Positions 22,751 to 30,908 are shown, counted from the first letter of the stretch. The stretch: 31,370 nucleotides of DNA from Elusimicrobiota bacterium (GCA_003450735.1 DMEZ01000027.1:106720-138089), one strand, 5' to 3'. Notes: generated by a model not told the origin, from the sequence alone. Numbers and translations are program-made.

Positions 22751-23730
22751 GCTGGGTATTCCGGGGCGTCTTGATCGTCGGTTTCCCCTTGATCGTCTAC
22801 TTCGGGGGGGTCTCCCATTCGAAGGCCGGGCTGCTGGTCGGCTTCGCCGTCGCCGTCGGCCTGGTGCTCATCGAGATGCTCATCGAGAGCATCAGTCTCA
22901 TCACCATCATCGCGGGCTCGCTCGGCGCGGCGGCGGGCCTGCTCGCCTCGAAGACCCTGGACTATCTGACCTTCCAGATGGTGGGGGAGGAGTTCTACCG
23001 GGTCTGGGACCAGTACGAGCTGCTGCGAAACCTGGCGCTCGGCGTGCTGGGGATGGTCATCTTCATCCGGAAGTTCCCGGAGCTCGACACCCTCGACAAG
23101 GACATCCTCGCCGCGGGCAAGCGGCGCGGCTCCTCCATGAAGGTCATGGACACGAGCGCCATCATCGACGGGCGCGTGGTGGACATCTGCGAGACCAAGT
23201 TCCTCGCGGGCACCCTCGTGGTCCCGCGCTTCGTCCTGCAGGAGCTCCACCGCCTCGCGGACAACGCCGAGGGGATGAAGCGGGCCCGCGGCCGCCGGGG
23301 CCTCGACATGCTCGCGCGCATGCAGGAGAACCAGGACCTCAGCGTCAAGATCATGGACAAGGACGTCCCCGCGGTGGACGACGTGGACGGGAAGGTCGTG
23401 CGCCTGGCCAAGGACCTGGGCGCCTGCGTGGTGACGACGGACTTCAACCTCAACAAGATCGCCGCCGTCGAGGGCGTCATCTGCCTCAACGTCAACGACC
23501 TCACCCTCGCCCTCAAGCCGGTCGTTCTGCCCGGGGAGAGCATGGGGGTCTTCGTCATGAAGGAAGGCAAGGAGCGCGACCAGGGCGTGGGCTACCTCGA
23601 CGACGGGACCATGGTCGTAGTCGAGGACGGCAAGCGGCACATCGGCAAGCGGGTCGACCTCGTGGTCTCCTCCATCCTCCAGACCTCCGCGGGCCGGATG
23701 GTCTTCGGCCGCTACCGGGGAGATAAGTGA
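22744..23730 (+). CDS. PIN/TRAM domain membrane protein (YacL-like)
   Basis: A 328-aa protein with N-terminal membrane segments (VFRGVLIVGFPLIVYFGG, LLVGFAVAVGLVLIEMLI, LITIIAGSLGAAAGLLA; residues ~5-70) and another around LALGVLGMVIFI (~97-108). A PIN nuclease domain follows, starting MDTSAIIDGRVVDIC (~136-150) with acidic residues also in DDVDGKVVRLAKDLG and TTDFNLNKIAAV. A C-terminal TRAM domain (GVFVMKEGKERDQGVGYLDD) probably binds RNA. Relatives such as B. subtilis YacL sit beside radA and ispD, as here; their function is not settled. Confidence 0.92.
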   Translation: MLSWVFRGVLIVGFPLIVYFGGVSHSKAGLLVGFAVAVGLVLIEMLIESISLITIIAGSLGAAAGLLASKTLDYLTFQMVGEEFYRVWDQYELLRNLALGVLGMVIFIRKFPELDTLDKDILAAGKRRGSSMKVMDTSAIIDGRVVDICETKFLAGTLVVPRFVLQELHRLADNAEGMKRARGRRGLDMLARMQENQDLSVKIMDKDVPAVDDVDGKVVRLAKDLGACVVTTDFNLNKIAAVEGVICLNVNDLTLALKPVVLPGESMGVFVMKEGKERDQGVGYLDDGTMVVVEDGKRHIGKRVDLVVSSILQTSAGRMVFGRYRGDK

Positions 23731-24926
23731 CCGGGCGCCGCAAGCCCCAGGAGGCCGAGGAGCGGCGCTGCAAGGCCGCGGCCATCCTGGTGGCCGGGGG
23801 CTCCGGCACCCGCATGGGCGGCCCCAAGCAGTTCCTCCCTCTGGCCGGCAAGACCGTCGTCGAGTGGTCCCTGAAGGCCTTCCTGGACACCCCCGAGGTG
23901 GCCTCCATCGTGCTGGTGCTCGGCCCCGAGGACTTGCTCGAGCACGGGCCGAGGCTCGCCTCCGAGCGCGTACGCGTCGTCGAGAGCGGCCAGACGCGGA
24001 TGGGCTCGGTGCGCAACGGCTTCGCGGCCCTGCCCGACCAGGCCGAGGTCGTCGCGGTGCACGACGGGGCCCGCCCGCTCGTGACCCCGGAGATCATCTA
24101 CAAGACCCTCTTCGAGGCCTGCCACAACGGCGCGGCGGTGGCGGCCGTCCCGGTCAAGGACACGCTCAAGGAAGCCGACCCGAAGGACTGCTGGGTCGAG
24201 AAGACGCCTCCGCGCGAGCGGTTCTGGCAGGCCCAGACGCCCCAGTGCTACCGGCGCTCCATCCTCGCCGAGGCCCTCTCACGCTTCGCCGCGGAGAAGG
24301 ACGCCACCGACGAGTCCCAGCTCGTGGAGCGCGCGGGCCACCGCGTGAAGGTGGTTTTGGCCGGCTACGAGAACCTCAAGATCACCACCCCGGAGGACCT
24401 CATCATGGCGGAAGCGCTCCTGGAAGCCCGCGAGAAGATGAAGCACGAGACGCGGGTCGGCTTCGGCTACGACATCCACCGCCTGGTGGAGGGCCGCGAG
24501 CTGTGGCTGGCCGGGACGAAGCTCAAGCACCCCAAGGGCCTGCTGGGCCACTCGGACGGCGACGCCGTCCTGCATGCCGCCTGCGACGCCGTGCTCGGCG
24601 CGCTCGGCGAGGGCGAGATCGGCATCGCCTTCCCGCCCGAGGATCCGAGCTTCAAGGGGATCGAGAGCCGCAGGATCGTCGCGAGCGTCCTGAAGAAGCT
24701 TGTCGCCCGGGGCGCCGAGGTCGTGAACCTCGACGTGACCATCGTCTCCCAGGAGCCCAAGCTGCGGCCCCACTACGGGGAGCTGAAGAAGTCCCTCGCC
24801 GAGACCTTCGGGCTGGAGGCTTCCCGCGTCAACGTGAAAGCCAAGAGCAACGAGGGCCTAGACGCCATCGGGCGGGGGGAGGCCCTCGCCTGCCACGCCG
24901 TGGCGACGCTCTCCCTGAAGGTCTAG
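23727..24926 (+). CDS. ispDF: Bifunctional IspD/IspF fusion enzyme
   Basis: A 399-aa fusion for two MEP-pathway steps. Residues ~15-230 are IspD (MEP cytidylyltransferase): AAILVAGGSGTRMGGPKQFL, SGQTRMGSVRNGF, VHDGARPLVTPEII, FWQAQTPQCY, ATDESQLVE, LKITTPEDLIMAE. Residues ~240-399 are IspF (MECDP synthase): RVGFGYDIHRL and GLLGHSDGDAVLHAACDAVL with zinc-binding Asp/His, FPPEDPSFKGIESR, VNLDVTIVSQEPKL, and a final KSNEGLDAIGRGEALACHAV. The joining linker is short. GTG start overlaps the PIN/TRAM stop. Such fusions are known in scattered lineages. Confidence 0.95.
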   Translation: MTGRRKPQEAEERRCKAAAILVAGGSGTRMGGPKQFLPLAGKTVVEWSLKAFLDTPEVASIVLVLGPEDLLEHGPRLASERVRVVESGQTRMGSVRNGFAALPDQAEVVAVHDGARPLVTPEIIYKTLFEACHNGAAVAAVPVKDTLKEADPKDCWVEKTPPRERFWQAQTPQCYRRSILAEALSRFAAEKDATDESQLVERAGHRVKVVLAGYENLKITTPEDLIMAEALLEAREKMKHETRVGFGYDIHRLVEGRELWLAGTKLKHPKGLLGHSDGDAVLHAACDAVLGALGEGEIGIAFPPEDPSFKGIESRRIVASVLKKLVARGAEVVNLDVTIVSQEPKLRPHYGELKKSLAETFGLEASRVNVKAKSNEGLDAIGRGEALACHAVATLSLKV

Positions 24927-24944
24927 TTTTTTCGCGCCGGGCGC

Positions 24945-26510
24945 CTAGCGCACTTCCACGATGGTGTATTCCTCGACGGGCTCCGTGCTCAGCGCGTAGG
25001 GCAGGAAGCCCCAGAGGTTCGAGTAGAACCCCGCCTGGCCCGTCCACCCGCTCATGAGTCGCAGGGGGAGGGGGTGCGTCACCCGGATCGAGCGCACGTC
25101 GGCGAGGACGCTCTTGGAGGGCTTGGCCATGTCCCCGTTGAGGTAGGGCGCGACCACGACGTCGCCGGGCCGCACCTCGTCCCAGCCGCCCCGGGACCGG
25201 TCCAGGGCCCGCGCTCCGGCGAGCTCCAGATAGTGCTGCAGGCCCCAATGACCCGCGAACCACACGCGGCGGCCCTTCTCCACGTACTCCGAACGGACTT
25301 CCGAGGCCAGCTCCCTGGCCGCCCCGGCGGAGCGGGCGTCCACGGCCGCCAGGCTGAAGGAGAGGGCCAGCGTCAGCGCGAGCGCTCCGCCGTAGAGGCG
25401 GCGCAGGGGGCGCTCCTCCAGGCGGGCCTCGAGGGCCGCGGCGGCCGCGAACACCATGGGCGGGGCCATGAAGGACATGAAGCGCGCGACCACCGACCAG
25501 TAGACGAAGCCCTGCAGCAGGGCCACGGCCGCGGACCAGGAGAGCCAGAACGCTCCGCTCCCGGCCAGGGAGGCCAGGGCGCCCCAGGCGAACAGCCAGC
25601 CCGCGGCGCGGTCGGCGGCGCCGACGGGCTCCGTGTCGAGCCATGGGAGCACGAGAGCCAGGGCTGCGGCCGCCGAGAGGGCGAGCAGGCTCCTCCGGCG
25701 CAGGGCGAGCTGGGGGAGCAGGAAGGTGGCCGCGCCGCCGCAGCCTCCCGCGAAGCAGAGCACCGACCGCAGCTGCTTGCTCCAGACGGCGCGGGGATGG
25801 TAGCTCCCTGTCTGGAGCACGAGCTCGGCGAAGTTGGCGGCCATGCCGCTGTTCATCAGGAATAGGAGCGCGGCGGGTGCGACGCACAGGGCCGCCCAGG
25901 CCGCGGCCCTCCGCCAGGGGACCCTCCTGGACAGCAGGCGGGCCGCCGCCGGAGCCAGGAGGAACAGGGCGCTGGGCTTGCAGAACATGGCCGCGCCGAG
26001 GAACAGCCCGGAGAGCGCCAGGAGGCCGGGGCGGTCCTCGTCGGCGGCCTTCACGGCGAGCCATAGGCCCGGGAAGCCGAAGCCCGCGATGAGCTTCTCG
26101 GAGAGGGGGTGGGACATGCTGAGGAGGTAGCCCGGGCCCGCGAGCACGAGCAGAACGGGGAGCAGGGGCCGCTTCAGGAATCGGGCCGCGAGGAGGTAGA
26201 GCCCGCCCGCGGCGGCCAGGTCGAAGGGGAGCAGCAGCGCGCGCGTCGCCCATTCGGAGCCTGCGGCCGGTGCGATCAGGTAGGACACCGCGGGGGGGTA
26301 GAGGTTGAGTTCGGACACCGGCTGGAGCGTCCCCAGCCAGTTGTAGTCGAAGCCGAGGGGGTCGAACGGGCTCGCCAGGATGCGGCGCGCGATGGCGAGG
26401 AAGTAGGCGTCGTCCATGCTGAAGGCCGCTCCCAGAAAAGGCAGGGCGCAGGCGAGCGCGAAGAGGGCGACGAGGGCCAAGTCCCGTCCGCGGCCGGGCA
26501 TGGAGCCCAT
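24945..26510 (-). CDS. GT-C type membrane glycosyltransferase-like protein
   Basis: A 521-aa protein with roughly 11 hydrophobic segments and a soluble C-terminal part. The first helix ends with FSMDDAYFLAIARRIL, an acidic DD motif in the first extracytoplasmic loop typical of GT-C (ArnT/PMT/GT39-like) enzymes that use polyprenyl-phosphate sugars. SELNLYPPAVSYLIAP follows. C-terminal residues ~380-521 include RVWFAGHWGLQHYLELAGAR and GDVVVAPYLNGD. ATG 26510 is preferred to 26537, since the latter would overlap the divergent GT2 gene start. It likely cooperates with the neighbouring GT2 enzyme, which may make the lipid-linked sugar donor. Confidence 0.75.
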   Translation of the reverse strand: MGSMPGRGRDLALVALFALACALPFLGAAFSMDDAYFLAIARRILASPFDPLGFDYNWLGTLQPVSELNLYPPAVSYLIAPAAGSEWATRALLLPFDLAAAGGLYLLAARFLKRPLLPVLLVLAGPGYLLSMSHPLSEKLIAGFGFPGLWLAVKAADEDRPGLLALSGLFLGAAMFCKPSALFLLAPAAARLLSRRVPWRRAAAWAALCVAPAALLFLMNSGMAANFAELVLQTGSYHPRAVWSKQLRSVLCFAGGCGGAATFLLPQLALRRRSLLALSAAAALALVLPWLDTEPVGAADRAAGWLFAWGALASLAGSGAFWLSWSAAVALLQGFVYWSVVARFMSFMAPPMVFAAAAALEARLEERPLRRLYGGALALTLALSFSLAAVDARSAGAARELASEVRSEYVEKGRRVWFAGHWGLQHYLELAGARALDRSRGGWDEVRPGDVVVAPYLNGDMAKPSKSVLADVRSIRVTHPLPLRLMSGWTGQAGFYSNLWGFLPYALSTEPVEEYTIVEVR

Positions 26511-26535
26511 TTTAGTAGAATAACGCCTCCCTGAC

Positions 26536-27441
26536 ATGAAGCTCTCCCTGCTGGTGCCGGTGTACGACGACCAGGACGAGGTGGTCCCCTTCTACGAGCG
26601 CGCCCTCCCCGCCCTCGAGGCGCTCCCCGGGCTGGACTCCTGGGAGCTGCTGTTCCTCAACGACGGCAGCACGGACGCCACGCTCGAGCGCATCCTCTCC
26701 CTGCGCGCGCGCGACCCGCGCGTGAAGGCGCTCACCCTCTCGCGCAACTTCGGCTACCACGCCAACATCTTCGCCGGCCTCTCCCACGCCGAGGCCGACC
26801 TCTATGCCGTGATCCACGTGGACTGCGAGGACCCGCCGGAGCTCCTCGCCGATTTCCTGCGGGAGATCCGCTCCGGCTCGCAGGTGGCTTACGGCATCCG
26901 CTCCCAGCGCGACGAGGCCGCGCCGCTCACCTGGCTGCGGGGGCTCTTCTACCACGTCAACTCCTGGGTCTCCGACAGCCCGACCATCCTCTGGATGGCG
27001 GAGTTCGTGATGTTCACGCGCGCGGTGCGCGAGGGAGTGCTGGAGCCGAAGACCACCTTCCCCTTCCTGCGCACGGAGATCGCGCACGTGGGGCTGAAGG
27101 CGGCCGGAGTGCCCTACGCGCGCGCCCGGCGCCGGAGGGGCCGCTCGCACTACAACCTCTACACGCTCACGGTGTTCGCGATCGGGGGATTCCTGGCGAG
27201 CTCGACCTTCCCGCTGCGCATGGTGCTCTACCTGGCCGCGGCCCTGGGCTTCGGGGTCCCGGCGCTGGCCCTGGTTCTGCGCCTGAGTTTGAGGGACACC
27301 GCCTACCTGTCGATGGTGCTGCTCTTCTACTTCTGCCTGGTGTCCCTCTCCATGCTGGCGCTCTACCTCGCGCGCACCTACAAGAACGGCGTGGGCCGGC
27401 CCCTTTTCGTCGTCGACCCCGGCCGCACGCATCTGGACTGA
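26536..27441 (+). CDS. GT2 family glycosyltransferase (dolichol/undecaprenyl-phosphate type)
   Basis: A 301-aa protein with a GT-A domain: LLVPVYDDQDEVVPFYERAL (~5-24), LLFLNDGSTDATLERIL, ALTLSRNFGYHANIFAGLSH, and HVDCEDPPELLADFL where the metal-binding acidic motif lies. Past the acceptor region, RRRRGRSHYNLYTL leads to two C-terminal transmembrane segments. This is the GtrB/DPM1-like plan, transferring a sugar from a nucleotide to polyprenyl phosphate. It is divergent from the GT-C gene, which would use such lipid-linked sugars. Confidence 0.87.
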   Translation: MKLSLLVPVYDDQDEVVPFYERALPALEALPGLDSWELLFLNDGSTDATLERILSLRARDPRVKALTLSRNFGYHANIFAGLSHAEADLYAVIHVDCEDPPELLADFLREIRSGSQVAYGIRSQRDEAAPLTWLRGLFYHVNSWVSDSPTILWMAEFVMFTRAVREGVLEPKTTFPFLRTEIAHVGLKAAGVPYARARRRRGRSHYNLYTLTVFAIGGFLASSTFPLRMVLYLAAALGFGVPALALVLRLSLRDTAYLSMVLLFYFCLVSLSMLALYLARTYKNGVGRPLFVVDPGRTHLD

Positions 27442-27445
27442 ACCG

Positions 27446-28342
27446 GTGTGCCCTTTCTGCGGGAAGGAGGGGACTCCCTGCATGGAGGGCCTGCGCTTCT
27501 GTCCAGCCTGCAAGGTGGGCTTCGCGCACCCGGCCGGCTCCGCGGGGGACTATTACCCGGAGTATTACGGGGAGTTGGGCCCCTTCTCGCGGGCCCTGCA
27601 GGAACGCTGGCTCTCCGCCAAGCGGCGGCGCATCGAGAGCCTCGTCCCCCGGGGCAGGGTGCTGGACTTCGGCTGCGGGTCGGGGGCGTTCCTGCGGGTC
27701 CTGCAGGAGGCCGGCTGGGATGTCCGGGGGGTGGAGCCGATGGAGGCCGCCCGGGCCAGGCTCTGCGCTCCGCTGAGGGGCAAGGTGCACCCCTCGCTCG
27801 AGGCCGCGGAGGAGGAGGGGCTCCGGTTCGACGCGGTGACGCTCTGGCACTCCCTTGAGCACGTGCCGGACCCCGGGGGCGCGCTGCGCCGGCTGGGGGG
27901 ACTGCTCCGCGGGGGGGGCGCGCTCTACGCGGCGGTGCCGAACTTCGAGAGCCTTGAGCGGCGCATCGGGGGGACGCAGTGGTTCAGCCTGGACATCCCC
28001 CGGCACCGGACCCATTTCACGCCGGAAGGCCTCGCGCGGGCGCTTTCGGACGCGGGGTTCGCGGTGGAGTCCGTGCGCCAGAGGGCGTTCACCTACGACT
28101 CTTTCGCCCTGCTGCAGACCCTGCTCAACAAGGCCACCGGCGACAGGGACTTCCTCTACGACGAGCTGAAGCGGGGGGGCTCGATGCGCCGAAGCTGGAG
28201 CCGCTTCCGCCGGGCCGGGGCCTGGGTCCGGACCTTAACGGCCGCGCCTTTCATCCTTCCCGCCGCGCTGGCCGCCGTGCCTCTGCTGCAGGCCCTCGGG
28301 ATCTCGGGGAGCGTGGAAGCGGCCGCCCGGAAAAAACCCTAG
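27446..28342 (+). CDS. Zinc-ribbon class I SAM methyltransferase
   Basis: A 298-aa protein starting with GTG 4 nt after the GT2 stop. Residues 1-22 contain CPFCGKEGTPC and FCPACKVGF, forming a small zinc ribbon. The methyltransferase domain has VLDFGCGSGAFLRVLQEAGW (~71-90), GVEPMEAARARL, and LWHSLEHVPDPGGALRRL, then FTPEGLARALSDAGF. The C-terminus has a hydrophobic patch (FILPAALAAVPLLQAL) that may contact membrane. Similar proteins modify sugars or lipid-linked intermediates in surface polysaccharide clusters, consistent with the GT2 neighbour; the substrate is inferred only from context. Confidence 0.85.
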   Translation: MCPFCGKEGTPCMEGLRFCPACKVGFAHPAGSAGDYYPEYYGELGPFSRALQERWLSAKRRRIESLVPRGRVLDFGCGSGAFLRVLQEAGWDVRGVEPMEAARARLCAPLRGKVHPSLEAAEEEGLRFDAVTLWHSLEHVPDPGGALRRLGGLLRGGGALYAAVPNFESLERRIGGTQWFSLDIPRHRTHFTPEGLARALSDAGFAVESVRQRAFTYDSFALLQTLLNKATGDRDFLYDELKRGGSMRRSWSRFRRAGAWVRTLTAAPFILPAALAAVPLLQALGISGSVEAAARKKP

Positions 28343-29389
28343 CTACCGGATGCCGTAGAGCCCGGGCTGGTTCTTTCGCACGAACTCGAAGGCCGCGTAG
28401 GGCATGAGCTCGTAGTGCCCGCTGCGCACCCGGGTGGAGGAGGCGTCGAAGCCGACGTCGGGCAGGAAGTGGATGTCGAGCGGGGTCGGGATGCGCGCGA
28501 GGGGCTCGCCGCGTTCGACGAAGATCAAACTCACCTTGTGCTTATCGGCGTCGAAGCGGTTCGGGTCGCCCAGGTGCTTCTCCATCTTGAGCAGGGTGTC
28601 GTCGCCGCCGTTCTTGTCCTTGAGCCGGTAGTGGTCGCCCCCGACGATGTAGAAGGCGTGGACGCTCTGCTGCGGGTTGAGCTTGAGCAGGCGGAAGATG
28701 TTGGTCTCGCCGTCGTACTGCGTACCCACCGCGATGGAGGAGTAGGCGAAGAGGGGGGAGAAGGCGTCCATGACCGCCCGGCCCATCGCGTGCCGGAAGC
28801 CGGAGGGAGTCATCTGCGGCTTGCGCGGGTCGTCGCCGGCCAGCACGAAGACCACCTTGTCGAGCTTGTGCTCGGCCATGGCCCGCAGGGCGATGAGGAT
28901 GTGGCCCCACTGGAAGGGGTCCGCGGCCACGGGGTAGACTCCGACGCGCAGTTCCCGGCCCACGGCCGGGACGGCCGGGTCGCCCTCGCCGGCGCGCAGG
29001 GCGGCCGAGGGGTCGATCTCTCCCGAGCGGATGAGGCCCGCGATCTTGGAGAGCAGGCTCCGGCCTTCCTTGCGTACGAAGGTCAGGAGGGGGTCGTCCG
29101 GTTTTTGAAGCTCGGTTGCCATGGCGTCGAGCTGGGAGTCGAGGGCGAGCTCGAGGCTGGACGCCTTCGGGGCTTGATAGACGGGAGCCGGGATCCGGAG
29201 GGCCGGCAAGGCCAGGAGCGGGGTCGGACTCAGGGAGAGCGAGAGGCTCCCGCCGAGGACGGGAGCGGCCTGAGGCAGGACGAGAGGGGTGAGGGAGGGC
29301 CCGGCGACCGGGCTCACCCGGACGACTGCGGCGCGGGAGGGCGGCAATCCTAAGAGGAGCGCCGACAGCAGGAGAAGCGTCCTTCTCAT
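28343..29389 (-). CDS. Exported NadD-like nucleotidyltransferase-fold protein
   Basis: A 348-aa protein with a clear signal peptide (MRRTLLLLSALLLGLPPSRA) and a Ser/Pro/Leu-rich region to ~75. The second half resembles nicotinate/nicotinamide mononucleotide adenylyltransferases: RVGVYPVAADPFQWGHILIA (DPFQWGH at 157-163, where the family has (H/T)xGH), VVFVLAGDDPRKPQ, FYIVGGDHY (~243-251), and a final SSTRVRSG (~317) equivalent to the ISSTxIR loop, followed by YGI. The first catalytic His is Gln here. Export of such a fold is odd, since ATP is absent outside the cytoplasm. Activity is uncertain. Confidence 0.75.
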   Translation of the reverse strand: MRRTLLLLSALLLGLPPSRAAVVRVSPVAGPSLTPLVLPQAAPVLGGSLSLSLSPTPLLALPALRIPAPVYQAPKASSLELALDSQLDAMATELQKPDDPLLTFVRKEGRSLLSKIAGLIRSGEIDPSAALRAGEGDPAVPAVGRELRVGVYPVAADPFQWGHILIALRAMAEHKLDKVVFVLAGDDPRKPQMTPSGFRHAMGRAVMDAFSPLFAYSSIAVGTQYDGETNIFRLLKLNPQQSVHAFYIVGGDHYRLKDKNGGDDTLLKMEKHLGDPNRFDADKHKVSLIFVERGEPLARIPTPLDIHFLPDVGFDASSTRVRSGHYELMPYAAFEFVRKNQPGLYGIR

Positions 29390-29498
29390 CGCTCATAGCA
29401 TGACAGAAAATGGGCTCACGCCGAAGGGCCGAAGGGGGAGGTTCCCTACCGGCAATGGCCCCAGAGGGGAATGGGCCCTCTGCGATTCCAGGATCCGT
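29390..29498. other. Intergenic stretch before the NYN module
   Basis: Apart from a 7-bp hairpin (CAGAGGG 29462-29468 with CCCTCTG 29476-29482) I see no gene here. No clear promoter is found for the minus-strand NadD-like gene. Confidence 0.4.
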
Positions 29499-29512
29499 GG
29501 AACTTTTTAGGG

Positions 29513-29532
29513 CCCACATACGTACTTGTGGG
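29513..29532. promoter_or_regulatory. Conserved dyad upstream of the NYN promoter (copy A)
   Basis: CCCACA-N8-TGTGGG, centred about 33 bp before the -35. The whole 20-bp site, including the spacer, is identical in copy B, while sequence just downstream of it differs. A plausible operator or activator site. Confidence 0.55.
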
Positions 29533-29555
29533 TATGAAAACCATGGGTTCCGGTC

Positions 29556-29583
29556 TTGATTTCCGCGGCAGGTCTGCTACAAT
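29556..29583 (+). promoter_or_regulatory. NYN gene promoter (copy A), extended -10
   Basis: TTGATT (29556-29561), 16 bp, TACAAT (29578-29583) preceded by TGC, an extended -10. Both hexamers are identical in copy B although the spacer has changed. Confidence 0.75.
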
Positions 29584-29596
29584 ATCACTACTTCCT

Positions 29597-29630
29597 CCCC
29601 ACTGGACATGCCGAAAGGCCTCTGGTGGGG
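29597..29630 (+). ncRNA. Structured leader hairpin of the NYN gene (copy A)
   Basis: A 10-bp stem (29597-29606 with 29621-29630), a small asymmetric internal loop (CAT/C) and an inner GCC-GAAA-GGC tetraloop stem. It starts about 7 nt after the predicted transcription start and ends 19 nt before the NYN ATG. Compared with copy B all four stem differences keep pairing, one pair being changed on both sides, while the loop is identical. This supports an RNA structure. It could be a cis-regulatory leader or the 5' part of a small RNA. Confidence 0.7.
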
Positions 29631-29649
29631 TTATCTTTTGGGGCTTGTC

Positions 29650-30270
29650 ATGGCGCTAGAGCCATCTGACAAGCGTGCCGTAGCCTTCATCGACGGCCAG
29701 AACCTCTACCACGCCGTCCGCGCAGCTTTCGGCTGCGCACATCCGAATTATGACGCCAAGGCGCTGGCAGAGGCGGTCTGCCGTTCGAAAGGCTGGCGCC
29801 TCGTGCAGACACGGTTCTACACGGGGATTCCCGCTCCGACGGAAAATCCGTTTTGGCATCATTACTGGACAGGCAAGCTGGGAGTGATGGTTCGACAAGG
29901 CGTCCATGCCTTCAGCCGCTCCCTGCAGTATCTGCGGAGGAGGATTCGATTGCCTGATGGGTCGGAATACTCTTTCATGGACGGCGAGGAGAAGGGGATC
30001 GACGTGCGCATCGCCATCGATGTCATCCGGGCTGCGCATCGCAGCGAGTGCGATGTCGTGCTGCTCTTCAGTCAGGATCAGGATCTTTCGGAGGTGGCCG
30101 ACGAGATCCGAGCCATCTCGCGGGAGCAGGGTCGCTGGCTCAAGATCGCTTCGGCCTATCCACTGAGCCGGACTTCAAGGAATTGCCGTGGGATCAACAA
30201 GACCGATTGGGTGCCGATCGAGAGGGAGATGTACGACGCGTGTCTGGATAGGAGGGATTATCGGGCGTAG
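29650..30270 (+). CDS. NYN domain ribonuclease-like protein
   Basis: A 206-aa protein of the NYN (PIN-like, LabA/COG1432) superfamily. Acidic active-site residues are visible in AFIDGQNLYHAVRAAF (~11-26), GEEKGIDVRIAIDVIRAAH (~110-128) and LFSQDQDLSEVADEIRAI (~136-153). Other blocks are RFYTGIPAPTENPFWHHYW and NKTDWVPIEREMYDACLD. The fold predicts metal-dependent RNA cleavage; the target is unknown. An in-frame ATG at 29608 would add 14 residues but lies inside the leader hairpin, so ATG 29650 is preferred, though no strong ribosome-binding site precedes it. Codon use is less GC-biased than the flanking genes. Confidence 0.85.
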   Translation: MALEPSDKRAVAFIDGQNLYHAVRAAFGCAHPNYDAKALAEAVCRSKGWRLVQTRFYTGIPAPTENPFWHHYWTGKLGVMVRQGVHAFSRSLQYLRRRIRLPDGSEYSFMDGEEKGIDVRIAIDVIRAAHRSECDVVLLFSQDQDLSEVADEIRAISREQGRWLKIASAYPLSRTSRNCRGINKTDWVPIEREMYDACLDRRDYRA

Positions 30271-30298
30271 TCGCGATTGAATGGAATAGAGCCGGGTC

Positions 30299-30766
30299 TT
30301 ACCCGGGATCGAGGGAATACGTCACGCCGGCGGCCTGGCCGCCGCAGTCCTCGCTCGCGTACTCCCGCACCTTCAGTCCGCTTGTCTCGTAGCGGCTTAC
30401 CCGGAACAGGCACTCCGCCCCCTCTTCGGTGGTCTTGAGCGAAGGCCCCAGCGTCCGGGCGTTGGCTTCCCGGGAGGCGTCAAAGAGGCTCTCGGCGCCG
30501 GGCGAGCGGTCGAAGGCCAGGAAGGCGAGGCGGCCCTGAGCGTCCCAAGCGGCGCGGAACGTCCGGGGTCCTTTCCCGCAGGCGTAGAGGGGGCGCCCGT
30601 CCACGCTCGAGCCCTTCTGCACCGCGCAGCCGTGGCGCAGCTTGAAGCCGAATGTCCGGCACCCCAGCGCCGCCCGGGTCCCCAAAGCGTCGATGGGCGT
30701 TCCGGCCTCTCGGGAGCAGGCGATCGCGCAGGCGAGGAGGAGGAGCGGGAGCTTGGAGCGAGCCAT
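30299..30766 (-). CDS. Putative lipoprotein between the NYN modules
   Basis: ATG 30766 gives MARSKLPLLLLACAIACSRE, a lipoprotein signal with Cys13 or Cys17 as the lipidated residue. The 155-aa product has five further cysteines (GCRTFGF, HGCAVQKG, LYACGKG, ECLFRV, EDCGGQAAG), which may form disulfides outside the membrane. I recognise no family. It faces NYN copy A convergently and copy B divergently. Confidence 0.65.
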   Translation of the reverse strand: MARSKLPLLLLACAIACSREAGTPIDALGTRAALGCRTFGFKLRHGCAVQKGSSVDGRPLYACGKGPRTFRAAWDAQGRLAFLAFDRSPGAESLFDASREANARTLGPSLKTTEEGAECLFRVSRYETSGLKVREYASEDCGGQAAGVTYSLDPG

Positions 30767-30780
30767 GCCGTGTAGGGTAG

Positions 30781-30786
30781 AGTATA
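30781..30786 (-). promoter_or_regulatory. Possible -10 of the lipoprotein gene
   Basis: Minus-strand TATACT, 14 nt before the ATG at 30766. The best -35 at 17 bp is GATACA, a weak match. The leader would be about 7 nt. Confidence 0.4.
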
Positions 30787-30908
30787 GCTCATGAGACGAC
30801 CGCTGTATCCGCCAAAGGCCGCGGCGCCGCGAGCCGGCCAAGCCTGTTAAGGGAACTTTTCGGGGCCCACATACGTACTTGTGGGTATGAGAAACACAAA
30901 TGTCGGTC

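Larger units (their letters stand above)
29499..29841 (+). repeat. NYN module, copy A of a ~342-bp duplication
   Basis: Aligns with 30852-31193 with a constant offset of 1353 through the ATG and 1352 after a one-base deletion in copy B. It holds the dyad, the promoter, the leader hairpin and the first ~64 codons of the NYN gene. Sequence on either side of the blocks is unrelated. Confidence 0.9.

Noticed and set aside
24927..24944. T run after ispDF as a terminator
   Set aside because: No stem precedes the TTTTTT; the nearby GCGC repeats come after it.
29608..29649. In-frame upstream start adding 14 residues to the NYN protein
   Set aside because: It lies inside the leader hairpin, and differences between copies preserve pairing, not the peptide. 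Translation from it cannot be fully excluded.
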